Source: JASSUD01 sp031963445 (GTDB lineage Bacteria; Pseudomonadota; Gammaproteobacteria; Burkholderiales; Burkholderiaceae). Taken from it: DNA of 64,000 nucleotides. Of the stretch, positions 25,711 to 34,362 are shown piece by piece (the stretch's first letter is position 1; each line of letters starts with the position of its first letter). Where the stretch lies: contig JASSUH010000001.1 of NCBI GenBank assembly GCA_031963445.1, positions 62,001-126,000 of the forward strand, read 5' to 3'. The notes beneath the pieces are model-generated. The model searched no databases. It was given only the letters and a program-made list of their open reading frames with translations, and was not told where the DNA came from. A program made the position numbers and the translations under genes.

Positions 25711-27219
25711 ATGACAAGCATTGCCCATTCTTCATCAATACCAGTAAAAATCCCAAGCGTAAGCGCGCCATCAAGCAACCGTTTGCCAACAAACTCAGAG
25801 ACCCAAAAGAAGAAAAGGAACAGGAATAAATCGCAAAAAGCCGCCTCAGAAAAAGCACCTGCCGCATCTACTGCGCCTGATGGACAAATAAAACAATTAC
25901 AAGAAGAAATGGCGAAGCTCAAGCTTCAATTGAATCAGCAGAAATCTCAGGCAAAAGCGTCGAAAAAAGAGAAAGAAGAGGCAATAAAAAAACCAGAAAC
26001 ACGCGATCAGTCCACTTCAACAGAAGATTTATCGACTGAGATTATGCGCAAACGGCCAATAGTAGAGATTCATGCCGGTCGCTATGCCTACCATGAAGTT
26101 ATCCTGAATGAACCGAACTATATGAAGCAAGGTGCTTTCTGTGCTTCTGTAGACGGGAAATTACTTGCAAAAGCCAGCAGAAATACCTTCGCAGGTGCCC
26201 ATGAGATTCGTGTCTATCGGCAGATAGAGAATCAAATGAAATGGAAGCTTATAAAAACTTTCAAAGGGAATGCAGCACTGATTAAAAGCCTGACATTCTC
26301 AGAGGATAGCCAATCGCTTATCTCAGGCGGTGAGGATGGGGCCGTGCGTTTATGGTCACTTTCTTCTGAGTCGGAAAAGACCAGCAAAATTTTGGAGCAA
26401 CATAAAAACCCTGTTTTTTACGTGACTATCTCACCAGATAAGCAATCGCTTCTCTCCGTCACCTATGAAAAATCGCCCAACATACCCTTCTTCTCAGGGC
26501 TTTCCAGCGCGCATTCGTTTAAAACACATTTAAAAAAAATAGCATCTCTAGATCAATCTCGCCCATCTATCCTATGTAATAAAGATTGGGGAATGGGTTT
26601 TGATGAACCTGTGTTTTTGCCTCACTCCACATGGTTTGCGACTATTGAAGAAGATGGGCTTGGCTTACGTTCCTTAGCGCATCCCAATCGGCGCGCTATC
26701 CTTTTAAAAACTGAGGAAAATACTTTTGTTGAGTCTCATATTTTCCTAGCGCAGGATGCAGCGCCATTAAAAATGGCCAGCTCAATCGTACCTTCACCAG
26801 ATGGAAAATGGCTTGCCACAGTTGGCTTTGATCTTCCCTCTACCACTTACTCTATATTGATTTGGAAAGTAGGAGACCTCTCTCAACAATCCAGCACTCA
26901 TCAGCAATCTATATATCCTTTTCACAGAATATCCCACTATCTAACGCATATTCCGCATCTAGTCTTCTCTCCAGATAGTCAGTTATTAGCATCCGCGGAC
27001 AAAGAGGGGCGTGTTTTTATTTGGTCAACTGAGTATGGTGTAGGCGTAGGAGAGATGCCATTGCCCGTAGATAATAATGTGCGGTTAATGAGTTGGCACA
27101 GATCTAGCCTGCTTATTCATACAGAAGAAGGCATTCACCAAATGCTTATCTTGCCTGAAAATAAAACTAGGCCACCACATTCATCTTCTGCCCCTATTTC
27201 TACTACGCTAGTAGCCTAA
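25711..27219 (+). CDS. WD40-repeat protein with disordered, coiled-coil N-terminus
   Basis: A 502-aa protein. Residues 1-55 are Ser/Thr/Pro and Lys-rich, 55-95 a coiled coil, and residues about 115-490 a beta-propeller-like region. Recognisable WD units include KSLTFSEDSQSLISGGEDGAVRLWSL (near 198-223) and LVFSPDSQLLASADKEGRVFIWS near 412-434. Weaker blades lie between. An AGGAGA site precedes the ATG. WD40 proteins serve as binding scaffolds; in intracellular bacteria they are often exported to the host. It lies outside the transfer operon and inside the accessory DNA, so a cargo or effector role is plausible but not shown. Confidence 0.78.
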   Translation: MTSIAHSSSIPVKIPSVSAPSSNRLPTNSETQKKKRNRNKSQKAASEKAPAASTAPDGQIKQLQEEMAKLKLQLNQQKSQAKASKKEKEEAIKKPETRDQSTSTEDLSTEIMRKRPIVEIHAGRYAYHEVILNEPNYMKQGAFCASVDGKLLAKASRNTFAGAHEIRVYRQIENQMKWKLIKTFKGNAALIKSLTFSEDSQSLISGGEDGAVRLWSLSSESEKTSKILEQHKNPVFYVTISPDKQSLLSVTYEKSPNIPFFSGLSSAHSFKTHLKKIASLDQSRPSILCNKDWGMGFDEPVFLPHSTWFATIEEDGLGLRSLAHPNRRAILLKTEENTFVESHIFLAQDAAPLKMASSIVPSPDGKWLATVGFDLPSTTYSILIWKVGDLSQQSSTHQQSIYPFHRISHYLTHIPHLVFSPDSQLLASADKEGRVFIWSTEYGVGVGEMPLPVDNNVRLMSWHRSSLLIHTEEGIHQMLILPENKTRPPHSSSAPISTTLVA

Positions 27220-27428
27220 TCCTACTCGACAATAGGAAGCGCTTTACAACAGTTTAGCGCGCCTAGGTTGCGCTCCAAACATTTCCCCATTTCCCTTTTT
27301 CACATGAAAAAGAAGCTAATCGCCTTTTAAGGAAGCGCTGAATAAATCGGGAGCAAGGAAAGCTGTTGCGGACAATATAAGTAGTACGGCAAGGAGATAG
27401 GATGACACTACGGGTCATGCAGAGGCCT

Positions 27429-27830
27429 CTAAGTGAGTGCGCCAGCAAAAAAAGTAAGTGCAATACGTATAAATACACTCAAACAAAACAAATGCATTAT
27501 CGCGCTAGCCGATCCCAGCAATACAATCAGAGACGTAGGAGCTTGCTCAAGAGCTCCGTAAATACCAGATGCAGTTTGTCTCAATACCTGTACTAAAGCA
27601 CCAAGAGTAGAAAATGCCACCCATACTTGCCATTTCACTAACCATCCTAACGATGCACCCGTTTTCACAATATCCGTGAGGGTTTTCATTAACACCAATC
27701 CGAAGCACATATGGCAAGTAAACCAAAAGATACCAGTAAACCCTACAACTAATAGCCTCTTTCTATTAGAAAATGGGGATTGCTGGCGCAGTTCTAGTGG
27801 CCTATTCGGTTCTGAAATGAGTGAACTCAT
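27429..27830 (-). CDS. Small four-helix membrane protein of unknown function
   Basis: A 133-aa protein. Four hydrophobic segments are seen, at about residues 27-50, 65-83, 98-113 and 114-130, after a polar 22-residue start. AAGGAGTTTC directly before the ATG is a good ribosome site, which argues for a real gene. No family is recognised. It is convergent with the WD40 gene and upstream of the tRNA-Leu. Confidence 0.5.
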   Translation of the reverse strand: MSSLISEPNRPLELRQQSPFSNRKRLLVVGFTGIFWFTCHMCFGLVLMKTLTDIVKTGASLGWLVKWQVWVAFSTLGALVQVLRQTASGIYGALEQAPTSLIVLLGSASAIMHLFCLSVFIRIALTFFAGALT

Positions 27831-27947
27831 GAAACTCCTTATTCACAAAAAAATGTATGGGGTAACGTAATTTCTCTTTGCGCGCTTATCTGTTTTTGGC
27901 ATGATTTCAGCCTCTCACCAGAGGGGGAAAATTGACCTAAAAAACAG

Positions 27948-27980
27948 GAATTGCGAAGCAAGCCCAGAATTGCGAAGCAA
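27948..27980. repeat. Two direct copies of a 14-bp repeat
   Basis: GAATTGCGAAGCAA occurs at 27,948-27,961 and 27,967-27,980, a 19-bp period, just upstream of the tRNA promoter. There are only two units, so it is not an array. It may be a binding site. Confidence 0.6.
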
Positions 27981-28006
27981 AAATAGCTAAAAAATAAAGT
28001 AGATAT

Positions 28007-28036
28007 TTGCTGCACGTCCTTTATTCATGGTACTAT
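28007..28036 (+). promoter_or_regulatory. Likely sigma-70 promoter of the tRNA-Leu gene
   Basis: TTGCTG (28007-28012), an 18-bp spacer, and TACTAT (28031-28036) lie 10 bases ahead of the tRNA 5' end. Confidence 0.5.
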
Positions 28037-28046
28037 GCGCGCCATT

Positions 28047-28131
28047 GCCCGGGTGGTGAAATTGGTAGACGCAGGGGACTCAAAATCCCCCGCCGCGAGG
28101 CGTGTCGGTTCGAGTCCGACCCCGGGCACCA
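28047..28131 (+). tRNA. tRNA-Leu (anticodon CAA)
   Basis: A complete class II tRNA. The acceptor stem GCCCGGG pairs with CCCGGGC. The D-arm is GTGGTGAAATTGGTAGAC. The anticodon stem GGGGA/TCCCC has loop CTCAAAA (anticodon CAA, reading UUG). A long variable arm (CGCCGCGAGGCG) and T-arm with GGTTCGAGTCC follow. The terminal CCA is encoded (28129-28131). The 3' end forms the left attachment site of the prophage, which keeps the gene intact after integration. Confidence 0.97.
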
Positions 28132-28132
28132 A
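28112..28132 (+). repeat. attL, left attachment core of the prophage
   Basis: The 21 bp at the 3' end of tRNA-Leu, starting GAGTCCGACCCC and ending at the CCA plus one A, recur exactly at 61,449-61,469. The integrase gene begins about 170 bp inside. Confidence 0.93.
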
Positions 28133-28233
28133 CCTATATTTTTCAAAAGCTATAAAAATATAAAAAAATCTATAAAAACATAGCAAAATCAATAGGATAG
28201 ACAGCATCTCCTAGGACGGAAGTTTAAGAAATA

Positions 28234-28284
28234 TTGACGTAATTGCACTTCTTTGTGATAGCATTTACGTCAAAATTACGTCAA
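28234..28284 (+). promoter_or_regulatory. Integrase arm-type repeats, left end
   Basis: TTACGTCAA occurs at 28,265-28,273 and 28,276-28,284 (11-bp spacing), with an inverted copy at 28,234-28,242. The same 11-bp-spaced pair recurs at 61,384-61,403, at the other end of the prophage. These are probable arm-binding sites. They also overlap the likely int promoter region. Confidence 0.6.
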
Positions 28285-28300
28285 TTCTCTTCCTTTCCTT

Positions 28301-29302
28301 ATGGCTAGCTATCGCAAAAGAGGCAAATCTTGGTATGCGGAAGTATCGCGCCAGGGCCAACGCTTTTCTCAAACCTTCGATACTAAAGCGGAAGCTGCCG
28401 CCTGGGCGACGCAAAAAGAAGTCGAACTGCGTACCGCTGGTTCAAGCTCTCCTTCACTTCTTGGAAAAAATAAAACTTTTTACGACGTATGTCGTGAGTT
28501 TGAAAAAACCCTTTTACCTAAGAGAAAAGGTAAGCGTTGGGAAAAAATTAGATTAGATTCCTTCAAAGAAAAAATAAGTTGGGCTGGCCAGAAATTATCA
28601 GAGATTAACTCGAAGAATATTGCGAACTGGAAAATTGCTCGCCTTGAAGAAGTTGCTCCCTCTACCGTTAATCGAGAGCTTAATTTTCTTTCTAAGTTGT
28701 TTGAGGTAGCGCGGAGCGAGTGGAACTGGATTTCAATCAATCCAGTAAGAGGCGTTGAGCGTCCTAAAAATCCCCCTCCCCGTGATCGCCGCATTTCTCA
28801 AGAAGAGCAAGACAAAATACTAGCTGCGCTTAAGTTTGAAATGGGCAAACCGCCCAAATTAATGAAGCAGCATCTTGGAGCGGCTTTTTTATTTGCCCTA
28901 GAAACAGGGATGCGTAAGAGTGAAATTTTAGCGTTGAGATGGGATAAGGTTTTTTTAGAAAAACGCTTCCTCACCATTCCTGAGTCTAAAAATGAAGATA
29001 GGCGTAAAGTCCCGCTCTCAACCCAAGCAATCGAGCTGCTAAAGCTGCAACGAGAGGCAGCAAAAGATGAATTTTGCTTCCCGATTAACTCTGATTCTTT
29101 CTGTACCACATGGCGCGAAGCGCGAGACAAAGTAGAAATTGAAGATTTAACTTTTCATGATACCCGCCACGAGGCCACGACTCGACTAGCTCGGAAGCTC
29201 GAGATATTAGACCTCGCGCGTATGATTGGGCATCGTGATCTTAAATCTTTAATGATTTATTACAATCCGACGCCGGAAGAAATAGCGCTTCGCTTAGGGT
29301 AA
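28301..29302 (+). CDS. int: Prophage tyrosine integrase
   Basis: A 333-aa tyrosine recombinase that inserts the phage into the tRNA-Leu gene. Residues 1-48 are a small arm-binding domain (SYRKRGKSWYAEV), about 55-150 the core-binding helices, and about 163-333 the catalytic domain. Catalytic residues visible: Arg205 (ETGMRKSE), His286-x-x-Arg289 (FHDTRH), His311 (IGHRD) and Tyr320/Tyr321 (MIYYNPT). The gene points inward from attL and has arm-type repeats in its leader, so it could be autoregulated. The ATG has only a weak site in TTCCTT-rich DNA. Confidence 0.95.
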   Translation: MASYRKRGKSWYAEVSRQGQRFSQTFDTKAEAAAWATQKEVELRTAGSSSPSLLGKNKTFYDVCREFEKTLLPKRKGKRWEKIRLDSFKEKISWAGQKLSEINSKNIANWKIARLEEVAPSTVNRELNFLSKLFEVARSEWNWISINPVRGVERPKNPPPRDRRISQEEQDKILAALKFEMGKPPKLMKQHLGAAFLFALETGMRKSEILALRWDKVFLEKRFLTIPESKNEDRRKVPLSTQAIELLKLQREAAKDEFCFPINSDSFCTTWREARDKVEIEDLTFHDTRHEATTRLARKLEILDLARMIGHRDLKSLMIYYNPTPEEIALRLG

Positions 29303-29305
29303 GTC

Positions 29306-29656
29306 CTACTGCCCACGCGGACGCCCTCGCCGAGGCTGGGGTAGCTTGCTTTGGTTTAGCCTACCCCATTTAACCACCTCGCCCACAAACCAACGCTTTT
29401 GCGCTGAATCGCTGCCGCAAGGTTGAATCGGCACAGGAAAATCGACTCTTGTCACCACAAAACGATACACCGTAGGCACAGAAAGTTTAAACCACTCTGC
29501 AATATCCTTAAGTTCCCATAGCTGATCATCTAAGCTCATCTTAGCTATTGGCATCACTCTAATAAGCCGATCAATTCTCTCTACCAAATTTTGTAGTGAA
29601 GCGCCTTCTGCTAACGCAAAGCCATTTTCCTGCACATTATTCTCCTTATTAATCAA
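29306..29656 (-). CDS. AlpA-like DNA-binding protein (possible excisionase/regulator)
   Basis: A 116-aa protein with a helix-turn-helix of the AlpA/HTH_17 kind: LWELKDIAEWFKLSVPTVYR (about residues 47-66), followed by a basic FPVPIQP loop and a KRWFVGEVVKWGR wing. The basic tail is PRRGRPRG. Such proteins in phages and islands activate or act as excisionase. It converges with int three bases away and overlaps the primase gene by eight bases, so it belongs to the early minus-strand operon. No separate Cox-like gene is seen, so it may fill that role. Confidence 0.68.
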   Translation of the reverse strand: MINKENNVQENGFALAEGASLQNLVERIDRLIRVMPIAKMSLDDQLWELKDIAEWFKLSVPTVYRFVVTRVDFPVPIQPCGSDSAQKRWFVGEVVKWGRLNQSKLPQPRRGRPRGQ

Positions 29657-32297
29657 GATTATTATTTCGTTTAAAGACCCAACATTTAATCGTGAGCGGT
29701 AAAGCAGAATTACTGGTACGGTCTGCGCGAATGGCTGAGCGCACCGCTTTAACCGCTATAAATTGATACCTCTGGCTAGTGCGTAGGCGTGCTTTGAGTT
29801 TTCCTATTTCACTAAAACGGCTTAATTCAGGGACAAGTTGCCCCTGCTCTTTAGCGACTCTCGCCACATCATTAAAATTAATCGCAATATAGGCAGGGTC
29901 GCTCGCATGATTGAGGCGCGGCGTTGTGCTTTCTCTTTCCAAATACTCGAATAAATCCCAAAACTCCTCTACAACAGCGTCTTCTTTATTCAGAAAGCGC
30001 TGACGATTTTCTGCCGCACATAAGATGGCTGTTTGTGCGGCTTTTTTCTGCTCATGAGATAACGGGAGTACGACGGCTAATGCATCGATGAGGGCGTATA
30101 TCAACGCATGATTTTTAGAAATGCGAGCAAGCAGCTGAATCTCAGTATGGGTATGAAGCTGTGCCTCATAGATGGGAATGCGCTCATATAAAGTGTTGAG
30201 CACGACAGTTTCTTGCGTGATAGCTTGGAGAATAAAGCCGCTAATGTTTTCAAGCGGTATGGTTTCTAAAGCTTTCGCTGAACGTCTCGTATGCTCGCTA
30301 TGTTGGCTACGATCAAAACGTAACGAAATAAGCCTTTCTTGAATCGCTTCTCCTGCGTCAACAGGAGCGTTTTGACTAATGACTAAAGCCCCGCGAAAGG
30401 CAGGCTCTTTTGTTTCATTGCCATTATTGGTGACGGAAACGGCACGTACACAACGCCCGTTGTAGACCATCTTTAGCGCATCTAAAGCAAAGCTGTTATG
30501 CGGGTCACGATGATCACCCTCTAACAGCACAACAGGTAAATTTGAGATTCTGGCGAAATTGCGAGTGAGCGCGGATAAAGACGAACCTGCCGGGTTAATG
30601 CCTTCGTAATTAGCTCGTCCTAGTAGCTTCCACAAAAACTCAAGCAGCGTTGATTTACCTGCGCCAGGCTCACCGATAATCTCAAGATAAGGAAAGCTTT
30701 TTGTATGGGCGCGTATTTGTTCTGCGAACAGTGCACCAAACCAAAAAGCAAGAACAACCAACCCTTTTCCACCGAAACATTGCCACAGCTTATCTAGCCA
30801 TAAATGCGCCGTTTGTTTATCTCGTGAAATGGTGAAAATCTCTTCACGGTTTATACTTTTTATGCGAAGTGTGCCGAGTTCAAAGCAGCCATGTTGACTT
30901 AGCTCAATCACTCGTCCATTTTTAACGGCGACCGTATCAAAAATATAGCAGCCATACTCCCGGCTATAGCCGATGAAGTCGAGTGTTTTTACCCAAGCAA
31001 GCTGCCTAGTTTGCTCTTGCAGATAATGATTTAATTGGCGCGTTGTCCCTGAATAAAAAGCGAGTGGCGCAACCGACAAAAGCCGTTTTTTAAATTCGCT
31101 TGCGGTGGCAATTTGGGCGCCAGTAAAAGTATTTTGAACGGTGCAACCGTTAGGCTGGCTAATCTCGAAGCAGTACCAAGATTTATCAGCGTTGTTATCA
31201 GCCTGGTAATAGAGAACTTTAGGGATGCAATTAGCAATCACTGTAAGCTTTGATGCGGCTTGAAAAATAACCGCTTCCCCCTCCTCTCCCTTCCCTTTAT
31301 GCTCAAGCATCCTATCAAGCTTGGCTCGATTGAGAGAAAAGCTATAAAGCTGCTTTTGATAATCGAGAATAAACTCAGATACGCCATTCTTTTGATATAA
31401 AAGCCTCGCTCGCTCAATAGGACTTTCAGCAAGCAATAACGCGCCGTGATAACGGTATTCTTTGATATCTGTTTCAGTCAGTCGTTCGCGCTGGTGGCAA
31501 TCATTCCAATCGAGTTTGTTTTGAGTATTTTGAGGAATTTGTGCGGCTTCACATGCCCAACCGGCTTTGCGCGCTTGGCGCACACCTTTTAGGATGCCTT
31601 TTTGTCCCGCCTGGTCGCTGTCGAGCGCCCAAATTAAGCGAGGTTGATTACCTTGGCATTGGGTCAGCAAGGTTGATAGCGCCTGCTGGGGGTAATTAGT
31701 GCATGAAAGTAAAGCCACGGCGGCGATGCCATGATGATCAAGCGCAATCGCATCGAAGATACCTTCAACGAGCCACAACTCTTTAACCGTCGAAAGATTC
31801 AATGTAGGCGGTTGCCACCATAACCCAGCATAACGTCCACCCGGCTTAAAGTTCGCTTTCTTGCTAAAGCGTTCCGGTTGATCGATTAGCCTTTCCCAAA
31901 ACGTATCACCCACGGTAAATCGTATCGTCGCGCTGCCGATTTTTAACTTGCTATCGCAGTAGTGTTCTTGCGTATACCAGCCCTGAATGCGCTTAAGATC
32001 AAAGCCCCGTGCATACTGCAAATAAGCATCCGCTGCTGCCTTGGGATTATGTTCAACGACCGGGAACTGCTCAGACCAGGTATTAAACAAGTTGGGATAT
32101 AGCTCTTTCACATCGCCTTCCCAAGCGCAATGATTCAAGCGTCCACAGCGTAAAACCCAAGGATGCTCAGCAGAGGTGAAAAGTTCTTCTTTGCCACATT
32201 CTGGGCAGCGGCCTTTTTGTAACCAGGCAGATTTAACCTTAAAACCATAGTCGGCTAATAAGTATTCTGTCAGTCGTGCATGTAAGGTAGGCTGCAT
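29649..32297 (-). CDS. Phage primase-helicase fusion (Toprim plus AAA+ ATPase)
   Basis: An 882-aa replication protein. The N-terminus has a zinc ribbon (Cys31, Cys34, Cys51, Cys57) and a Toprim domain with LVEGIFDAIALD (about 176-187) and WALDSDQAG (223-231). The middle is unassigned. The C-terminal ATPase has Walker A GEPGAGKST (542-550) and a Walker-B-like LLEGDHRD (591-598). It should prime and unwind phage DNA. P2 itself uses gpA rolling-circle replication, so this phage has a different replication module, as do several Burkholderia P2-like phages. The ATG follows a weak site. Confidence 0.85.
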   Translation of the reverse strand: MQPTLHARLTEYLLADYGFKVKSAWLQKGRCPECGKEELFTSAEHPWVLRCGRLNHCAWEGDVKELYPNLFNTWSEQFPVVEHNPKAAADAYLQYARGFDLKRIQGWYTQEHYCDSKLKIGSATIRFTVGDTFWERLIDQPERFSKKANFKPGGRYAGLWWQPPTLNLSTVKELWLVEGIFDAIALDHHGIAAVALLSCTNYPQQALSTLLTQCQGNQPRLIWALDSDQAGQKGILKGVRQARKAGWACEAAQIPQNTQNKLDWNDCHQRERLTETDIKEYRYHGALLLAESPIERARLLYQKNGVSEFILDYQKQLYSFSLNRAKLDRMLEHKGKGEEGEAVIFQAASKLTVIANCIPKVLYYQADNNADKSWYCFEISQPNGCTVQNTFTGAQIATASEFKKRLLSVAPLAFYSGTTRQLNHYLQEQTRQLAWVKTLDFIGYSREYGCYIFDTVAVKNGRVIELSQHGCFELGTLRIKSINREEIFTISRDKQTAHLWLDKLWQCFGGKGLVVLAFWFGALFAEQIRAHTKSFPYLEIIGEPGAGKSTLLEFLWKLLGRANYEGINPAGSSLSALTRNFARISNLPVVLLEGDHRDPHNSFALDALKMVYNGRCVRAVSVTNNGNETKEPAFRGALVISQNAPVDAGEAIQERLISLRFDRSQHSEHTRRSAKALETIPLENISGFILQAITQETVVLNTLYERIPIYEAQLHTHTEIQLLARISKNHALIYALIDALAVVLPLSHEQKKAAQTAILCAAENRQRFLNKEDAVVEEFWDLFEYLERESTTPRLNHASDPAYIAINFNDVARVAKEQGQLVPELSRFSEIGKLKARLRTSQRYQFIAVKAVRSAIRADRTSNSALPLTIKCWVFKRNNNLD

Positions 32298-32306
32298 GAC
32301 TCAGGA

Positions 32307-32699
32307 CTAGCAAACGAAAGATTTAACTTGTTCAAACTGACCCGCTAACCGCTCACGGCTACTAGGGACAGGCTGGCTGGCTAACGCTGGCGTGCGTACC
32401 AACTTCATTAAATCAGCCACCGTAAAGACCCGTTTTCTTCCCGTTAGCGGGTCATACACAAAGACAGCATAGGACGTAGTGCGGACTAAATCGATATATT
32501 CGCGCCGCCCACACGATTCAAGTTCACCAATAGCTTGTAAGGCGATATCTTCGGCGGTACACGCTGAAACTTGCGCTATATCAATCAAATGTTCGATGCA
32601 GCGTTTAACTAAAAATCGTCGATCACGACTTAAGTGTTCCGCTTGATGTTTGATGAGAAAAGCTAGTGCTACCTTACAAAGTTTTTCTTTGGCTTGCAT
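32307..32699 (-). CDS. Unknown early prophage protein
   Basis: A 130-aa mostly helical protein with an Asp-Pro-Leu-Thr-Gly-Arg-Lys-Arg turn and a VADLMKLVRTPALAS stretch. I do not recognise it. It lies nine bases before the primase in the same operon, with no membrane segment or signal peptide. It may be a replication accessory or a regulator. Confidence 0.5.
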   Translation of the reverse strand: MQAKEKLCKVALAFLIKHQAEHLSRDRRFLVKRCIEHLIDIAQVSACTAEDIALQAIGELESCGRREYIDLVRTTSYAVFVYDPLTGRKRVFTVADLMKLVRTPALASQPVPSSRERLAGQFEQVKSFVC

Positions 32700-32771
32700 G
32701 ATGGCCTCGCCTTATTAGGGAAAAGTGAAAAGAAACCGTTTTTATTTAGTCTTGAATAGCGGTAAATTCTG

Positions 32772-33017
32772 CTAGTCGGATTCAGCTTGCTTTTGTTTAT
32801 GCGCCCATGCACGGGCAGACATAGGCAATTGAACAGCGGAGTTAGGTTTCCCCGAAGGCGACAAGATATATACCGTTTCAAAATGGGCAACAAAGGTACA
32901 TCCGCAAAAAGGGTCACGACAGGCGCAGTAATGCTTGCTTAGCGAGGGACTTAATACAGTGCTCGTTTGCACTTTGGCGCGGCCTTCACAGCAAGGGCAA
33001 TGCACAACAGTACGCAT
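32772..33017 (-). CDS. Ogr/Delta-like zinc-finger transcription activator
   Basis: An 81-aa protein with a four-cysteine zinc finger: CPCC near residues 8-11, then YCACRDPFCGCTFVAHFE (about 30-47). This C-x2-C...C-x4-C-x-C layout with the following FVAHFE is characteristic of P2 Ogr and P4 Delta, which turn on the late genes through RNA polymerase. It is the first gene of the minus-strand early operon and is divergent from the repressor. In P2, ogr lies after D; here it has moved to the control region. Confidence 0.85.
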   Translation of the reverse strand: MRTVVHCPCCEGRAKVQTSTVLSPSLSKHYCACRDPFCGCTFVAHFETVYILSPSGKPNSAVQLPMSARAWAHKQKQAESD

Positions 33018-33097
33018 AACTTCTATCTCCGCTCAGCGAACAAACGATAAAATTCTGTGATAATCTTGCAAAAAGATAAGAATCTATCTTTTTATTA

Positions 33098-33168
33098 ACA
33101 ATAGTGAATTATTAAAGCACAAATAATCTACTATTGTAAATATTTAATTAGAAATTTCTACAATAGTG
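33098..33168. promoter_or_regulatory. Three evenly spaced operator-like sites before the repressor
   Basis: ACAATAGTG at 33,098-33,106 and 33,160-33,168, and its near complement TACTATTGT at 33,129-33,137, start exactly 31 bp apart (three helical turns). They lie between the divergent ogr-like and repressor genes. Another dyad, AAGATA/TATCTT, lies at about 33,073-33,090. Confidence 0.6.
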
Positions 33169-33180
33169 AAAATTTAAAGT

Positions 33181-33627
33181 ATGGATACAGATATGGATTT
33201 TGGAGAGCGACTAGAACAAGAAGGAAAGCGTATAGGTTTAAAGAAGCCGCCAGCGATGGCAGCGGCGGGCGGGGTTTCAGTGGCTTCTTATCATCTTTAC
33301 ACCAGCAGTAAGCGTGCGCCGGATTTACGTAAATTAAAAAATTGGCATGAGGCCGGGATAGACATCTTCTATGTCATCACAGGGCAACGCCTAACTAGTA
33401 CAGCAACATTGTCTAATGACGAGCAAGATTTACTGCGGCTTTACCATGCGGCCCCCCTTGCCGTTAAAGCAACCCTACTAGCGATGCTGAGCGCGGGTTC
33501 GGGTATGGGTAGCGTGACGCAAACGGTTAGCGGTAGTGTCGGTCAGCAAGCGGGTGGAAATATCACAAACGACAAGCCGAATGCGTTTACTTTTGCGGAT
33601 AACGGAAAAAAGAAGCCCCGCTCGTAA
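33181..33627 (+). CDS. Prophage repressor-like protein
   Basis: A 148-aa protein. Residues 5-65 resemble the short helix-turn-helix domain of CI/C-type repressors of P2-like phages (FGERLEQEGKRIGLKKPPAMAAAGGVSVASYHLYTSSKRAPDL, in part). A LSNDEQDLLRLYHAAP helix follows near 80-95. The C-terminus has a TVSGSVGQQAGGNIT motif that recurs in the next gene. Its leader carries three regularly spaced repeats, the expected operators. It would maintain lysogeny. The start has no strong ribosome site, and the transcript may be nearly leaderless. Confidence 0.65.
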   Translation: MDTDMDFGERLEQEGKRIGLKKPPAMAAAGGVSVASYHLYTSSKRAPDLRKLKNWHEAGIDIFYVITGQRLTSTATLSNDEQDLLRLYHAAPLAVKATLLAMLSAGSGMGSVTQTVSGSVGQQAGGNITNDKPNAFTFADNGKKKPRS

Positions 33628-33653
33628 TGCGGTGCGCTTGAACATCATCGATT

Positions 33654-34340
33654 TTGTTTACAGTCAGTCAAACCTTCACAAGGGCAGGCATAGTGCAGCA
33701 AAAAATTACGGGAGATGTAGGACAAGTTGCAGGTCAGGACATTATTAACTCAGCGCCTCAACACCGCTTAAGTAATACAGTCAATATCAAGATGGCCGAT
33801 GATGCCCAGCCGAAAACCATTACTGAATTACAGCGTAAAGCGATTTCCACTAAAGTCTATGAGGTCAACGAAAAAACAGCGATTGAGCGACGCACGATTT
33901 ATTCAGATATCTTAAGAGACTACGGCATAGAAGTCATACGCGATCTACCAAGAGATCGATATAAAGAGGTCATGGCCTCACTTGATCAATACATGAACCA
34001 AATAGGGAAAGGCGCGTCATTAGCCGTGGCTGAAGACGAGCGTGCTGGATTTTGTACGCACTGCACTAAAATCAGTCATCACCTTAAACAAACGCGGCTG
34101 GCCTTGGGGGCGGTGTGTGTGCTGCTTCTTGCCATCAGTGCTAAAACCTTATTAGTTATCGCAGACAGTCATGCGACCTCAGATTCTATGTACCGGATGA
34201 TGCACCGATGTGATTTTGAAGGCCGCGCCTATTCAGTAGGAAGTTCTGTTGTAATGCCTAACAATCGACAATGCGAATGTATTTTTAATATGGAGCGAAG
34301 CATTGCGCACTGGATAGCAGTCAAACAAGAGAGCAACTAA
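33654..34340 (+). CDS. Lysogeny-side protein with one membrane helix
   Basis: A 228-aa protein. An ITGDVGQVAGQDIIN motif (about 18-32) repeats the one at the end of the preceding repressor-like protein. Residues about 56-118 resemble the ORF6C-type domain of phage regulators (TKVYEVNEKTAIERRTIYSD, then a DLPRDRYKEVM helix). A Cys-x2-Cys pair and a single membrane helix (about 150-172) follow, and then a Cys-containing tail. The role is unknown; superinfection exclusion is possible. The start is uncertain because a GTG 12 codons in is also possible. Confidence 0.55.
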   Translation: MFTVSQTFTRAGIVQQKITGDVGQVAGQDIINSAPQHRLSNTVNIKMADDAQPKTITELQRKAISTKVYEVNEKTAIERRTIYSDILRDYGIEVIRDLPRDRYKEVMASLDQYMNQIGKGASLAVAEDERAGFCTHCTKISHHLKQTRLALGAVCVLLLAISAKTLLVIADSHATSDSMYRMMHRCDFEGRAYSVGSSVVMPNNRQCECIFNMERSIAHWIAVKQESN

Positions 34341-34362
34341 ACGCGCCCTGTGTCTTTCTAAG

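Noticed and set aside
27948..27980. Two 14-bp direct repeats considered as a CRISPR remnant
   Set aside because: Only two units, a 5-bp spacer and no cas genes.
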